A stretch of DNA of 40,131 nucleotides from an uncultured Erysipelotrichaceae bacterium (GTDB taxonomy: Bacteria > Bacillota_I > Bacilli_A > RF39 > UBA660), in the NCBI GenBank assembly GCA_902795215.1, contig CADBKG010000021.1:1-40131 (forward strand), in the 5' to 3' direction. Shown piece after piece: positions 1-7,869 of the stretch (position 1 is the stretch's first letter; each line of letters opens with the position of its first letter). The notes below the pieces were generated by a model. The model was not told where the DNA came from, searched no databases, and saw only the letters and a program-made list of their open reading frames with translations. The position numbers and the translations under genes were made by a program.

Positions 1-15
1 AATAGGTCTTCCCAT
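1..15 (-). CDS. 5' end of a gene leaving the window
   Basis: An ATG at 15 (minus strand) is preceded by a strong Shine-Dalgarno sequence AAAGGAG (complement of 24-30) at normal spacing, and the frame stays open to the window edge as M-G-R-P-I. Only five codons are visible, so the product cannot be identified. It lies just beyond the terminator of the 113-1060 gene and is therefore a separate transcription unit or one reached by read-through. Confidence 0.5.
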
Positions 16-47
16 ATTATCATCTCCTTTATTAAATTTTAACACAG

Positions 48-86
48 AAAAAGTAGACTGGTCTTTTTTTTGACTGTCTACTTTTA
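48..86. terminator. intrinsic terminator, probably bidirectional
   Basis: Perfect 10-bp stem: AAAAGTAGAC at 49-58 pairs with GTCTACTTTT at 76-85. The A-rich and T-rich arm ends give a U-tract in both directions. It ends the minus-strand gene 113-1060. Confidence 0.75.
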
Positions 87-112
87 TCATATCACTTCAT
101 AAGATGTCTTTT

Positions 113-1060
113 TTAGTTCATTAATTTCTTTCGCTTTTCTGAAAAGTGTGTTCTTTCTTCTGTCATATTTAGTATTGAAGCATTAAAGTAATCAATGTTG
201 AAATATTTAATAGCTTCTAATATTTCATTCATTTTTTCTATAGCGTCCCCTCTTCTACTTTCTATTAACTTAAATTCATCGAAAATAATTCTTTTGCTCT
301 TCTTATCTAGTCTTTCATAATTTTTAAGTATTTCTATACTGGCAATCTGTACTTTATTTATAGTTCCTTTTTTTAATATATTAAGCATATTAGATCTTAC
401 TAAATAATAATCATACAAGTAATCAAAATTTATAACATTTGTATAATATGTTTCATACGCATATTCTAAAATAAATCTACTCTCTTTTAAATAATTAAAA
501 TAATATGTAAGTATTTCATCAGTTATTTCATTATTATCTAATATATTTATATCTTCCAAATAAGAAACTATTTGAGTGTTTCTAACAGACTTCAAAGCTT
601 CAGAATTTTCTAAATATCTATAATAATCCTCATCTGAAAGATTTTCTCTCATTTTTTCATCTTCTTCGGCTTTTAAACTAAAATTGAAAAATGAAATTCT
701 TTTTTTATCAAGGAAAAATTTAACAAGTTTATATTTTTTACTAGCGTTCATTTTAGTATTTGCAAAGAATAACGAAAACAAAATAAAAGCATTTTCCCTA
801 TACATTAAAGCTTTATAATTTAAATGCTTTATTAAATTCAAAAATATAAGTATTGCTTTATCTTTTTGATAACAAGGTCTATAGTAATAATCTATTTTAT
901 AACATATATTAAATATTTTGTTTTTAGATGCTTCACCTATTTTAGGATTATCATTTATTTCTTTTAATCTACCATATACTTCTTCGTTTGTTGTTTTAAA
1001 TATATTTAATATTTCTTCTCTTGAAAGATAGTATAATGCTGCTTCTTTATATTCGATCAT
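113..1060 (-). CDS. hypothetical protein, 315 aa
   Basis: I do not recognise this protein. It is soluble in appearance: no signal peptide or membrane helix, rich in Lys, Glu, Asn and Tyr/Phe, and probably mostly helical, which would suit a helical-repeat scaffold, but no motif proves that. The start ATG follows a GAGGG ribosome binding site (around 1069-1073). It has its own promoter (1083-1111) that overlaps the terminator of the coat-like pair upstream, so it is a single-gene unit ending at the 48-86 hairpin. Codon use and base composition match its neighbours. Its position beside coat-like genes is the only hint of context and does not establish a sporulation role. Confidence 0.75.
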   Translation of the reverse strand: MIEYKEAALYYLSREEILNIFKTTNEEVYGRLKEINDNPKIGEASKNKIFNICYKIDYYYRPCYQKDKAILIFLNLIKHLNYKALMYRENAFILFSLFFANTKMNASKKYKLVKFFLDKKRISFFNFSLKAEEDEKMRENLSDEDYYRYLENSEALKSVRNTQIVSYLEDINILDNNEITDEILTYYFNYLKESRFILEYAYETYYTNVINFDYLYDYYLVRSNMLNILKKGTINKVQIASIEILKNYERLDKKSKRIIFDEFKLIESRRGDAIEKMNEILEAIKYFNIDYFNASILNMTEERTHFSEKRKKLMN

Positions 1061-1082
1061 ATCAAAACCCTCTTCTGTAATT

Positions 1083-1111
1083 ATTATATAATAAAAATGG
1101 AACTTAGTCCA
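1083..1111 (-). promoter_or_regulatory. sigma-A-type promoter for the 315-aa gene
   Basis: Minus strand: -35 TGGACT (1106-1111), 17-bp spacer, -10 TATAAT (1083-1088). The -35 matches consensus at four of six positions; the -10 is perfect. It sits inside the terminator hairpin of the upstream genes. Confidence 0.55.
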
Positions 1112-1114
1112 TTT
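1089..1114 (-). terminator. intrinsic terminator of the coat-like genes
   Basis: Stem AAATGGA (1095-1101) with TCCATTT (1108-1114), six-base loop containing the stop codon of the 1104 gene, followed on the minus strand by TTTTTATTAT. Confidence 0.7.
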
Positions 1115-1358
1115 CTAATTTGCTAAATTTTGATTTTATTTCATTGATTTTTGTTTCTTTCGCAGGCTTTAAAGTATAGTATCCTTCTTTTTCCATAAAT
1201 TTAAATATTTCATCTTTTGTTTTAATCATATCTTGAAGCGCATTATTAAAACATTTAAGCACGTTTTTATCTGCAGCCTCAATACTTCCGTGATACAAAA
1301 TTTCACTTGCATTTTTTGATAGTGTTAAAAGTACGTTTAAATATGTTTCCTCGTTCAT
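1104..1358 (-). CDS. CotF-like spore coat protein, 84 aa
   Basis: This small helical protein resembles the Coat_F family: the core reads ALQDMIK...KDEIFKFMEKEGYY (roughly residues 40-62), and the Asp-Glu-Ile-(Tyr/Phe)-x-(Tyr/Phe)-Met...Gly-(Trp/Tyr)-Tyr pattern is the family hallmark. Such proteins are deposited on the spore surface in the mother cell. In many spore formers two short coat proteins are made from adjacent genes, as here with 1367-1543 just upstream (8-bp gap). The start ATG follows a GTAGGTGATT ribosome binding site. Family assignment is by motif memory only; the exact coat function is unknown. Confidence 0.65.
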   Translation of the reverse strand: MNEETYLNVLLTLSKNASEILYHGSIEAADKNVLKCFNNALQDMIKTKDEIFKFMEKEGYYTLKPAKETKINEIKSKFSKLEMD

Positions 1359-1366
1359 TTAATCAC

Positions 1367-1543
1367 CTACTTTACTAAAGAATAAAAATCTTTTATTAAA
1401 TCTTTATTCTTCCTTTCTACATTATTTATTAAGCTTTGTACTTTGTCGTCATCAATAGTTTCCTTTAAATAACAGCAGTACTTGTTAAACTGATCTAAAT
1501 GACTTAAAGTATCATCGATATACATAAGTTCTTTATCACTCAT
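1367..1543 (-). CDS. small coat-like protein, 58 aa
   Basis: A 58-codon reading frame starts with ATG at 1543 after a clear AAAGGTGATT ribosome binding site and ends with TAG at 1367. The protein begins MSDKELMYIDDTLSHLDQF and is predicted helical, with an acidic middle (ETIDDDKV). Small partners of CotF-type coat proteins have the same build (N-terminal D-D/E-x-L-x-H followed by two helices ending in an aromatic pair, here D-F-Y). Together with the following CotF-like gene it forms a two-gene unit. Assignment is inferred from size, layout and weak motif similarity. Confidence 0.6.
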   Translation of the reverse strand: MSDKELMYIDDTLSHLDQFNKYCCYLKETIDDDKVQSLINNVERKNKDLIKDFYSLVK

Positions 1544-1563
1544 AAAAAATCACCTTTCCTTTT

Positions 1564-1594
1564 ATTAGTATGGAAAAGTGATTAATATTTATAC
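1564..1594 (-). promoter_or_regulatory. possible mother-cell sigma (E/K-type) promoter
   Basis: Upstream of the coat-like pair the minus strand carries CATACTAAT (1564-1572), close to the sigma-E -10 CATACAnT, and GTATAAA (1588-1594) about 15 bp before it. No good sigma-A promoter is visible here. The match is suggestive only. Confidence 0.3.
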
Positions 1595-1595
1595 A

Positions 1596-3176
1596 TTAAA
1601 TTTCTTTTATTAAATTGTCTGTACTAATATCCTCTTTAGTAAGAGTTTTTAGAATATCTTTTCTCTTTTTATCTTTAGTATTAGATGCATGTTTAACAAT
1701 AGATTTTTCAAATACATTACGAACAAATCTAGCATTACCAAAGTTCTTAGAATCTTTATATTCATTTATAACTTCTCTTAGTTTTAATATAGCATCATCA
1801 GTAACTTCAAATCCTGATTTTTTAACCATTCCTTTAAATATTTCTACAAGTTCATCCTCTGTATAATCCTTAAATTCAATTGTATAACCTATTCTAGATG
1901 TTATACCCGAATTAGTATCTAAAAAATCTTGCATCTCTTTTGTATAACCTGCAAGTATTACAACTAAATCACTTCTATGGTTTTCCATTGCTGCAATTAG
2001 TGTTGCAATAGCTTCTTTATTATATGAATTACCACTAGATGTATCTGCAAGAGCATATGCTTCATCTATAAATAATACTCCGCCTAGAGCTTTTTCGATT
2101 ACAGCATTTGTTTTAGGAGCAGTTTGTCCAACATATTCTGCGACTAAATCCTTACTAGTAACTTCGATAAGCTTATTTTGTTTTACATATTTTAAATTAT
2201 ATAACATTTCTGCAAGTATTCTTGCAACAGTAGTTTTACCTGTCCCAGGATTACCTAAAAATACCATATGTAAGTTTATATCACTTATTTTTAAATCTAT
2301 TTTACTCTTAAGTGAAATTAAATCAACTAATTCATGAAGTGATTTTTTAACATTATCAAGACCTACTAAATCATTTAAATCTTTAAATATTTCATCCATA
2401 GTTTTATTTGTTTCATATTCTGGAACACTTTTATGAAATGAAATATATTCGACTAATTTTGATTTATAAGTACTTACAGGTAAATCACTAGTCTTAAATG
2501 TATTATTAACGTAATCAAGTAATTTGAGCTTTAAATCATCATCTATATCATTTTCATTTATTATTTCATTATAGATTATTACAGGTTCAATTGCTTCTTC
2601 TTTGATAGTTAATTCAAAATAATCACGAAGTCCATTATTAATAAAGTTTTCTAGTTCATCTTTAGTACCCGCTATTATAGTTATACTTTCTTTTACAAGC
2701 TCTTCTTTTAAAGTATAGAAAAACTTATTTTTAAAACTTGTATCATTTGTTTCAACTGCTTTTAAATCCTTTAATAAAACTAAACCAGCTTCCTCGTAAT
2801 ATTTAGATACATCTTCTTCTGTTTTAAAACAAGATAAAACCAAAGAGCCAGTTTTTGTATATTCAAACTGGCTAGAAGATTTTGATAAAATATCTTTTAT
2901 CTTCTCCATTAAAGTCTTATCGTTTGTTTCAAGCATTATATTAAATCTAATATAATTTTTTTCTTTCTTTTCAAAATACTTTCTTTGATATTCTATTATT
3001 TTTTTTAAAAGATTTTTTGATTCTTCATCAATATATAAGGAGTTAATATCATTAAATAAGTCTGACATAAAAGTATTAGAGTCTTCTTTTACTTCTTCTT
3101 TAGAAACTTCTAATTTAGGAGTTTCTACTCCATAAAAGTCTTTATATATATCTTTTAAAAAATCTTTTGTGTTCAT
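1596..3176 (-). CDS. AAA ATPase of the CbxX/SpoVK family, 526 aa
   Basis: The C-terminal half is a CbxX/CfqX-type AAA+ ATPase: Walker A GNPGTGKT at residues 308-315, Walker B VLFIDEAYALAD at 368-377, a sensor region (VVILAGYTKEM, 406-415), a likely arginine finger at R428 and a helical lid to residue 520. Members remodel partner proteins using ATP; CbbX re-activates RuBisCO and SpoVK acts in spore maturation. The N-terminal half (about 75-250) looks like a decayed copy of the same fold: GLVLLKDLKAV stands where Walker B would be and SITIIAGTKDELENFI mirrors the sensor region, but there is no Walker A. It is the last gene of the five-gene operon that begins at 7765, 15 bp after the TelA-like gene, with a GGAGGAG ribosome binding site. 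The substrate is unknown; a SpoVK-like sporulation role is an alternative. Confidence 0.88.
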   Translation of the reverse strand: MNTKDFLKDIYKDFYGVETPKLEVSKEEVKEDSNTFMSDLFNDINSLYIDEESKNLLKKIIEYQRKYFEKKEKNYIRFNIMLETNDKTLMEKIKDILSKSSSQFEYTKTGSLVLSCFKTEEDVSKYYEEAGLVLLKDLKAVETNDTSFKNKFFYTLKEELVKESITIIAGTKDELENFINNGLRDYFELTIKEEAIEPVIIYNEIINENDIDDDLKLKLLDYVNNTFKTSDLPVSTYKSKLVEYISFHKSVPEYETNKTMDEIFKDLNDLVGLDNVKKSLHELVDLISLKSKIDLKISDINLHMVFLGNPGTGKTTVARILAEMLYNLKYVKQNKLIEVTSKDLVAEYVGQTAPKTNAVIEKALGGVLFIDEAYALADTSSGNSYNKEAIATLIAAMENHRSDLVVILAGYTKEMQDFLDTNSGITSRIGYTIEFKDYTEDELVEIFKGMVKKSGFEVTDDAILKLREVINEYKDSKNFGNARFVRNVFEKSIVKHASNTKDKKRKDILKTLTKEDISTDNLIKEI

Positions 3177-3191
3177 AACTCCTCCAATGTA

Positions 3192-4337
3192 TTATTTTAC
3201 ATTAATTTCAAGCATTTTATCTTTTAATTCTTTTTCAATAGCTTTTAATTCTTCTTCTGCTGCGGCACGTTTAGTTCTACCGTCTTCATGAATCTTAATT
3301 ACAGTATCTAATGTTTCAATTATATCTGCATTTGTTTTCTTTAATGTCTCAACATCGATAATTGCTTTTTCAGATTCTTCTGCAATTTCAATTGAACCTT
3401 GTTTTAAAGTTTCACTATTTTTCTTAAGCATATCGTTTGTTAGTTTTGTAACAGCTTGTTCATTTTTAAGTGCTTTTTTTGCATTAGTAATTCCAAGTGC
3501 AAGAACGATTTGATTTTTCCATAATGGAATTGTATTTGTAAGTGAACTTTGAATTTTTTCAACTAGTTCTGCTTCATTATTTTGAAGTAATCTAATTTGT
3601 GGTGCCATTTGAATAGAAATAATTCTTGTTGTTTTTAAATCATATAATTTCTTTTCAAATCTATTAATAGTGTTTTCTAAATCATGTACTTTTTGTACAT
3701 CTAATTGTTCTCCAGTTTCTTCAGCTTTTTTCTTAAGTGCTGGTAAATCTTTTGTTTTAAGTTCTTCTAGTTTTCTTTCTCCAGCGATGATGTATAAAGA
3801 TATCTCTTTAAAGTATTCTAAGTTTTGTTCATACATTTCATCAAAGATTGCTATATCTTTAAGCATTTGTAATTTATCTTTTTCAAGACCTTGTTCAATA
3901 GAATCAATATTGTTATCTATTTTATTATATTTAGCAATAATTTTATTTAATTCTTTTTGAGCATTACTAAATAATTTACCAATACCTTTTGATTCTTTAT
4001 TAATATCTCCATCAAAAGATTTAATTTCAGCGACTAACTCTGCAAGTAGATTACCTACATCACCAGTATTTTTTGTTCTAACTCCCTCTAATACTGAATC
4101 AGAAAATTCTGAAATCTTGCTTTGGGCAGCTGAACCAAATTGTAATATTTGAGTTGCATCATTAACATCAAGTTTTGCAGTGAATTCATCAATAGCTTTT
4201 TTCTCTTCTTTTGATAATTCATCATAGTTTAGAGACTTTTCAATTTTCTCATCTGTAACTTTATTTACATTCGCAGTTAGTGCCTCTACTTCCTTTTCAT
4301 CAATTTTCTTTTCTACCTTTAATTCTAAGCCTTCCAT
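3192..4337 (-). CDS. TelA-like toxic anion resistance protein, 381 aa
   Basis: A cytoplasmic, largely coiled-coil protein that matches the TelA/KlaA family in length and in several stretches: DVNDATQILQFGSAAQSKI (residues about 57-75), then LAELVAEIKSFD, and a late QIVLALGITNAKKALKNEQAV. TelA proteins were named from plasmid tellurite resistance, but chromosomal copies are widespread and appear linked to membrane or envelope stress; the biochemical activity is not known. There is no signal peptide. The gene has a GGAGGAATT ribosome binding site, sits 9 bp after the solute-binding protein gene and 15 bp before the AAA gene, and is coexpressed with an XpaC-like gene, a common partnership. Confidence 0.88.
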   Translation of the reverse strand: MEGLELKVEKKIDEKEVEALTANVNKVTDEKIEKSLNYDELSKEEKKAIDEFTAKLDVNDATQILQFGSAAQSKISEFSDSVLEGVRTKNTGDVGNLLAELVAEIKSFDGDINKESKGIGKLFSNAQKELNKIIAKYNKIDNNIDSIEQGLEKDKLQMLKDIAIFDEMYEQNLEYFKEISLYIIAGERKLEELKTKDLPALKKKAEETGEQLDVQKVHDLENTINRFEKKLYDLKTTRIISIQMAPQIRLLQNNEAELVEKIQSSLTNTIPLWKNQIVLALGITNAKKALKNEQAVTKLTNDMLKKNSETLKQGSIEIAEESEKAIIDVETLKKTNADIIETLDTVIKIHEDGRTKRAAAEEELKAIEKELKDKMLEINVK

Positions 4338-4346
4338 AATTCCTCC

Positions 4347-5546
4347 TTAATTTTCATCATTTTTTAGGTATTCAATTAATCTATTATAAGTATCCATCTT
4401 TAAACTTGTGACAGTACTTGTAATTTTACTTGGTACTACAACCGGCGCACTTGATACATCGTAATTTCCACCAGTCACTCCTGTTCTAAATCCATATCTT
4501 TCCCATGCTATTTGTCCTATTTCTTTATCTTCAAATGCTTTATATAGTTTAGCACCATTGTCTGTAAATACTGTAAAACAATGAGAATTCCAAATAGTTG
4601 GTGATGGATAAAGAATTCTAATATCATCTTTCACTTGATTAAAGCCATCTTTATTAGAGTTTGCAAAGTCAATCATACTCTTTTCATAATCAACTATCAT
4701 AGGTTCACCACCCATACCTGTTTTTAAATATCTTTCAAAAAGATCGGCTGGTGTATTATTCATATAACCTGATTTAATATAGAATTTCTTTAATTTTGGT
4801 AGATTAGTTTCTATATTTTCATTTGTTACATCACTACCACTAAGAATTGATAATAGAAGTCCATAATATGTTGCACCTGGACTAGATGATACAGGATCTG
4901 TTGAAGCAATATTTATATTTCCATATAAATCAAGTCCTATATCACTCCATTTTTTACCTTCTAATATATAATCCATTAATTTATTCATATCTGTAATAAA
5001 GTATATATCATCTTTCTTAGTAACAATACTTTCTTTTACAAGTGCATCTACAACTTCACCCCAGCTATAAATAACTATAGGTGTATTAAGTGTTAATCCA
5101 CCATCAAGCACAGTATATCTATCAGCTTCTCCTGCTTCTTTATTTGGTCTTAATTTATAGTAATCATAAAACCTTTGATCACTTGTAAACAAAGCATCAT
5201 ATTTAGAAACATTACTTGAATTAACAGAGAATGTTTCACCATTTGCCATCTTGTCAATTATACTTTGATTACCAAGACCAACAGCTTCTCTTATAAGTGG
5301 CCACTCAACAGTTTTTCCATTACTCCAAGTATCATATACTACATTTAATTTGTATTTTTTTCTAAGTATTTGTTGTACATCTTCATCAGCAAGAAAATCC
5401 TCCTTACCTCCTCCTGTTGCAACATATACTGTTGTTAAACCAGCTTTCACAGGACTTTTATCACTTTTTACAAAAAATTTAATCCCCACTACAGCAAGTA
5501 TTAAAACAATAAATATAAGTATTCCCAACTTTTGTTTCTTACTCAT
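4347..5546 (-). CDS. membrane-anchored extracellular solute-binding protein, 399 aa
   Basis: A single N-terminal hydrophobic helix (residues 7-25, ILIFIVLILAVVGIKFF) without a lipobox should anchor the protein with its body outside. The remainder looks like a periplasmic-binding-protein fold of the SBP_bac_11/extracellular family: a glycine-rich TVYVATGGGKEDF start, a central ASTDPVSSSPGATYYGLLL segment and a C-terminal GQIAWERYGFRTG, which parallels GQKILAKYGRRT in the solute-binding half of the vWA lipoprotein in the same operon. No ABC permease or ATPase is adjacent, so import is unlikely to be its only job; sensing or scaffolding is possible. The start overlaps the end of the XpaC-like gene by 8 bp, implying translational coupling. 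Confidence 0.82.
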   Translation of the reverse strand: MSKKQKLGILIFIVLILAVVGIKFFVKSDKSPVKAGLTTVYVATGGGKEDFLADEDVQQILRKKYKLNVVYDTWSNGKTVEWPLIREAVGLGNQSIIDKMANGETFSVNSSNVSKYDALFTSDQRFYDYYKLRPNKEAGEADRYTVLDGGLTLNTPIVIYSWGEVVDALVKESIVTKKDDIYFITDMNKLMDYILEGKKWSDIGLDLYGNINIASTDPVSSSPGATYYGLLLSILSGSDVTNENIETNLPKLKKFYIKSGYMNNTPADLFERYLKTGMGGEPMIVDYEKSMIDFANSNKDGFNQVKDDIRILYPSPTIWNSHCFTVFTDNGAKLYKAFEDKEIGQIAWERYGFRTGVTGGNYDVSSAPVVVPSKITSTVTSLKMDTYNRLIEYLKNDEN

Positions 5547-6162
5547 TAGTATCCTCCTTTCTTTCTACTTTTATATCTTGTTTTTTGATTCCATCTGAAC
5601 CAAGCATAGTATTAAACACTTTCATATCTGCGTCAGCATCGATTATTTCAGATTTATATAAACTTGATAGTATTTTTTCAAATGCTCCATCTGCTTCTTT
5701 TAACATTTCTTTAGCAGAACCTAAAAACTTTGTTCCTTCTTTTGAAGTAATGTTTTTAGAAGATATTTCTTCGTATCTTTCTGCAATTTTTTCTACTGTT
5801 GGTAAATAATATTCAAAGAAACTATCTATCTTTTCTGCTTTATTTGGATTTTCTTTTACAGTTTCAATTATTTTATTAGTAGTACTTACTATATTATTTA
5901 AACTTGATTTTATTTCTTTATCTTTTATTCTCCTGCTGTAATCAGAAATATGTTTTACATCTCTTTTAGCATCATCTAGAACTTCACCTATTGGTTTAGA
6001 AAATCCTTTTATTTTTGGATTTCCACTAAGCACTAGTGAACTTGCTCCTATAGCTATAGCACCAATGGCGAGTGATGGTAAAAACGGAGTACTAAGCGCT
6101 AGATAAGGTACTGCAAAAAATACCCCTCCTATTGCACCAGATATTATTTCTTTATTCTTCAT
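5539..6162 (-). CDS. XpaC-like membrane protein, 207 aa
   Basis: The protein starts with two short hydrophobic segments (residues 8-30 and 31-47, GGVFFAVPYLAL and SLAIGAIAIGASSLVLSG) followed by a long helical cytoplasmic region of about 150 residues. This build and its company match the XpaC family (5-bromo-4-chloroindolyl phosphate hydrolysis protein), whose name comes from a phenotype and whose true function is unknown. XpaC is often encoded next to TelA, as in this operon. The gene begins 1 bp after the vWA lipoprotein gene and overlaps the following solute-binding gene by 8 bp. Family call rests on topology plus context, so it is less certain than its neighbours. Confidence 0.7.
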   Translation of the reverse strand: MKNKEIISGAIGGVFFAVPYLALSTPFLPSLAIGAIAIGASSLVLSGNPKIKGFSKPIGEVLDDAKRDVKHISDYSRRIKDKEIKSSLNNIVSTTNKIIETVKENPNKAEKIDSFFEYYLPTVEKIAERYEEISSKNITSKEGTKFLGSAKEMLKEADGAFEKILSSLYKSEIIDADADMKVFNTMLGSDGIKKQDIKVERKEDTNE

Positions 6163-6163
6163 C

Positions 6164-7765
6164 TTAACTATACTCCCTTACTTCTTTAAAAGCCTCTACT
6201 AAATTACTTTTTCCATCAAATACTTTTGCATTTGTAAGTTCTGCAATTCTTTCAAGTTCGCTTTCAGATGCATTACCAAATGTAATTGAATAAATTGGTA
6301 TATCCTTATTAATTTCATTATATACACTTTCAAGATCATTATATGTACCAATATTTCCTTGTCCATCAGTCATTAGAATTATTGTATTTGAATATTTAGA
6401 TTGATCTTCTTCTTTAAGTAAATTTAATCCTTTTATAGCAGCCTTATATAAAGCTGTACTTCCACTAGGAGAATAATAATTTATCTTTTCAAGAATTTCA
6501 TCTGTTTTACTTCCATCATCTGTTGACCATGGTCCATGAACTTCAGAATTAAATGCAAACACATCTATTTTATCTAAATTAGTAAACTCTATCATATCTG
6601 TTTGTGCTTTTTCTGATAAAACATAATCCATTGCACTTCTTAAATCACTTATTCCAGAACTCATCATACTTCCAGAATAATCTAAACAAAATACTACATG
6701 CATTGGCTTTCTAAATTCTCTTTGATACATACCTATAGCTTTAGTTATAACATCCGTAGATGGATATTTAATTGGTGAAATATATTTAGTTGTATCAATT
6801 CCCCATTCAGGATTAAATATCTTTTGATCCACGTTTTTATTAGTACCACCATACCAAGTACGTCTTCCATATTTAGCAAGTATTTTTTGACCTTTATCAC
6901 TTAAAAGATAACTCTGTAATTCGTCAAAAATTGCTTTTTTAGAATCACTTTTATTATCTATATAAGCAATAGGACTATCTGATATAGATACACCATCTAT
7001 TGGATAAATAGCATATAAAGGTTCTTTACCTTGTTTAACAAGTTTTTTGTTAATATTTATTATAGAAGATTCATATGAAACAACAGCATCATAATCACCT
7101 TTTACAAACATTTCTTCTAAGAAATCTTCATCTCCAGATTTTCTTTCTTGCCCCATAAAGAATGATTTTAATTCTGATTTTATATTCTCATTATTTAATA
7201 TATCTTCTGTTAATACTTCAGGATTACCAGCTATACTAGATAATATACCAAGATAAGCAGATGCTCCTGAATTAGTGCTTGTTGGATTAGACATATTAAA
7301 CTTTAATTCGCCTGATTTAATTTTATCAAGAATATCTTTTGTTTTAATATCTTTTTTAGTTAATCCTAAACTTTCTGCTTTTGATTTTTTTACTGCAAAT
7401 ATAACAGGATTAATGCTTGTAGATTTTGAATTTTTAACACTTACTACACTACTATCCAGTTTATAAAGCCAAATTGAATTTGATACCCAAACAGCATCAT
7501 ACATTTCTCCATGGTTTAATTTATTAACTATATCTAATGTATCAGCATACTCTATTTCAAAATTATATCCTTTATCTTTAGCAAAAGCTTTAATATCTTC
7601 ATCTAAAATTTCATTTTCACTACTAGAAATAACTTTAAATATATTCTCAGTATAGTTACTTATTTCTTTTTGTTGATCGCTTTTGTTATTACATGATCCA
7701 ATAAATATTAATGCAAAAAAAGCAAGTATTATAAATCCGACAAACCTATCATTATTTTTTTTCAT
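6164..7765 (-). CDS. lipoprotein with solute-binding and vWA domains, 533 aa
   Basis: Numbering from the ATG at 7765. A lipoprotein signal peptide ends in IGSC (Cys25). Residues about 40-320 are a solute-binding domain (SNPTSTNSGASAYLGIL, then YDAVVSYESSI and GQKILAKYGRRT). Residues about 350-530 are a von Willebrand factor A domain with a complete metal-ion-dependent adhesion site: DYSGS at 362-366, a Thr in SGSTALY, and TDGQG. It is thus an extracellular, membrane-tethered protein that may bind a ligand with one domain and a protein partner through the metal site. An upstream GTG (7771) lies inside the AGAGGTG ribosome binding site, so ATG 7765 is preferred. It is the promoter-proximal gene of the XpaC-SBP-TelA-AAA operon. 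The ligand is unknown. Confidence 0.88.
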   Translation of the reverse strand: MKKNNDRFVGFIILAFFALIFIGSCNNKSDQQKEISNYTENIFKVISSSENEILDEDIKAFAKDKGYNFEIEYADTLDIVNKLNHGEMYDAVWVSNSIWLYKLDSSVVSVKNSKSTSINPVIFAVKKSKAESLGLTKKDIKTKDILDKIKSGELKFNMSNPTSTNSGASAYLGILSSIAGNPEVLTEDILNNENIKSELKSFFMGQERKSGDEDFLEEMFVKGDYDAVVSYESSIININKKLVKQGKEPLYAIYPIDGVSISDSPIAYIDNKSDSKKAIFDELQSYLLSDKGQKILAKYGRRTWYGGTNKNVDQKIFNPEWGIDTTKYISPIKYPSTDVITKAIGMYQREFRKPMHVVFCLDYSGSMMSSGISDLRSAMDYVLSEKAQTDMIEFTNLDKIDVFAFNSEVHGPWSTDDGSKTDEILEKINYYSPSGSTALYKAAIKGLNLLKEEDQSKYSNTIILMTDGQGNIGTYNDLESVYNEINKDIPIYSITFGNASESELERIAELTNAKVFDGKSNLVEAFKEVREYS

Positions 7766-7790
7766 ATGCACCTCTTTAATCTACATATTT

Positions 7791-7819
7791 ATTATATGAA
7801 ATATTACCAAAACTTTCAA
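7791..7819 (-). promoter_or_regulatory. promoter of the vWA/XpaC/TelA/AAA operon
   Basis: Minus strand: -35 TTGAAA (7814-7819), 17-bp spacer, -10 TATAAT (7791-7796), 25 bp before the start codon. It lies directly after the terminator of the upstream surface-protein gene, so the operon is independently expressed by the housekeeping sigma factor. Confidence 0.8.
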
Positions 7820-7830
7820 GGCATATTAAC

Positions 7831-7853
7831 AAAAAAACTACGATTTCTCGTAG
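7831..7853 (-). terminator. intrinsic terminator of the large vWA surface-protein gene
   Basis: Perfect 6-bp stem CTACGA/TCGTAG with a GAAA tetraloop on the minus strand, followed by seven T residues (complement of 7831-7837). Confidence 0.9.
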
Positions 7854-7869
7854 CTTAAATTCGTTTATT

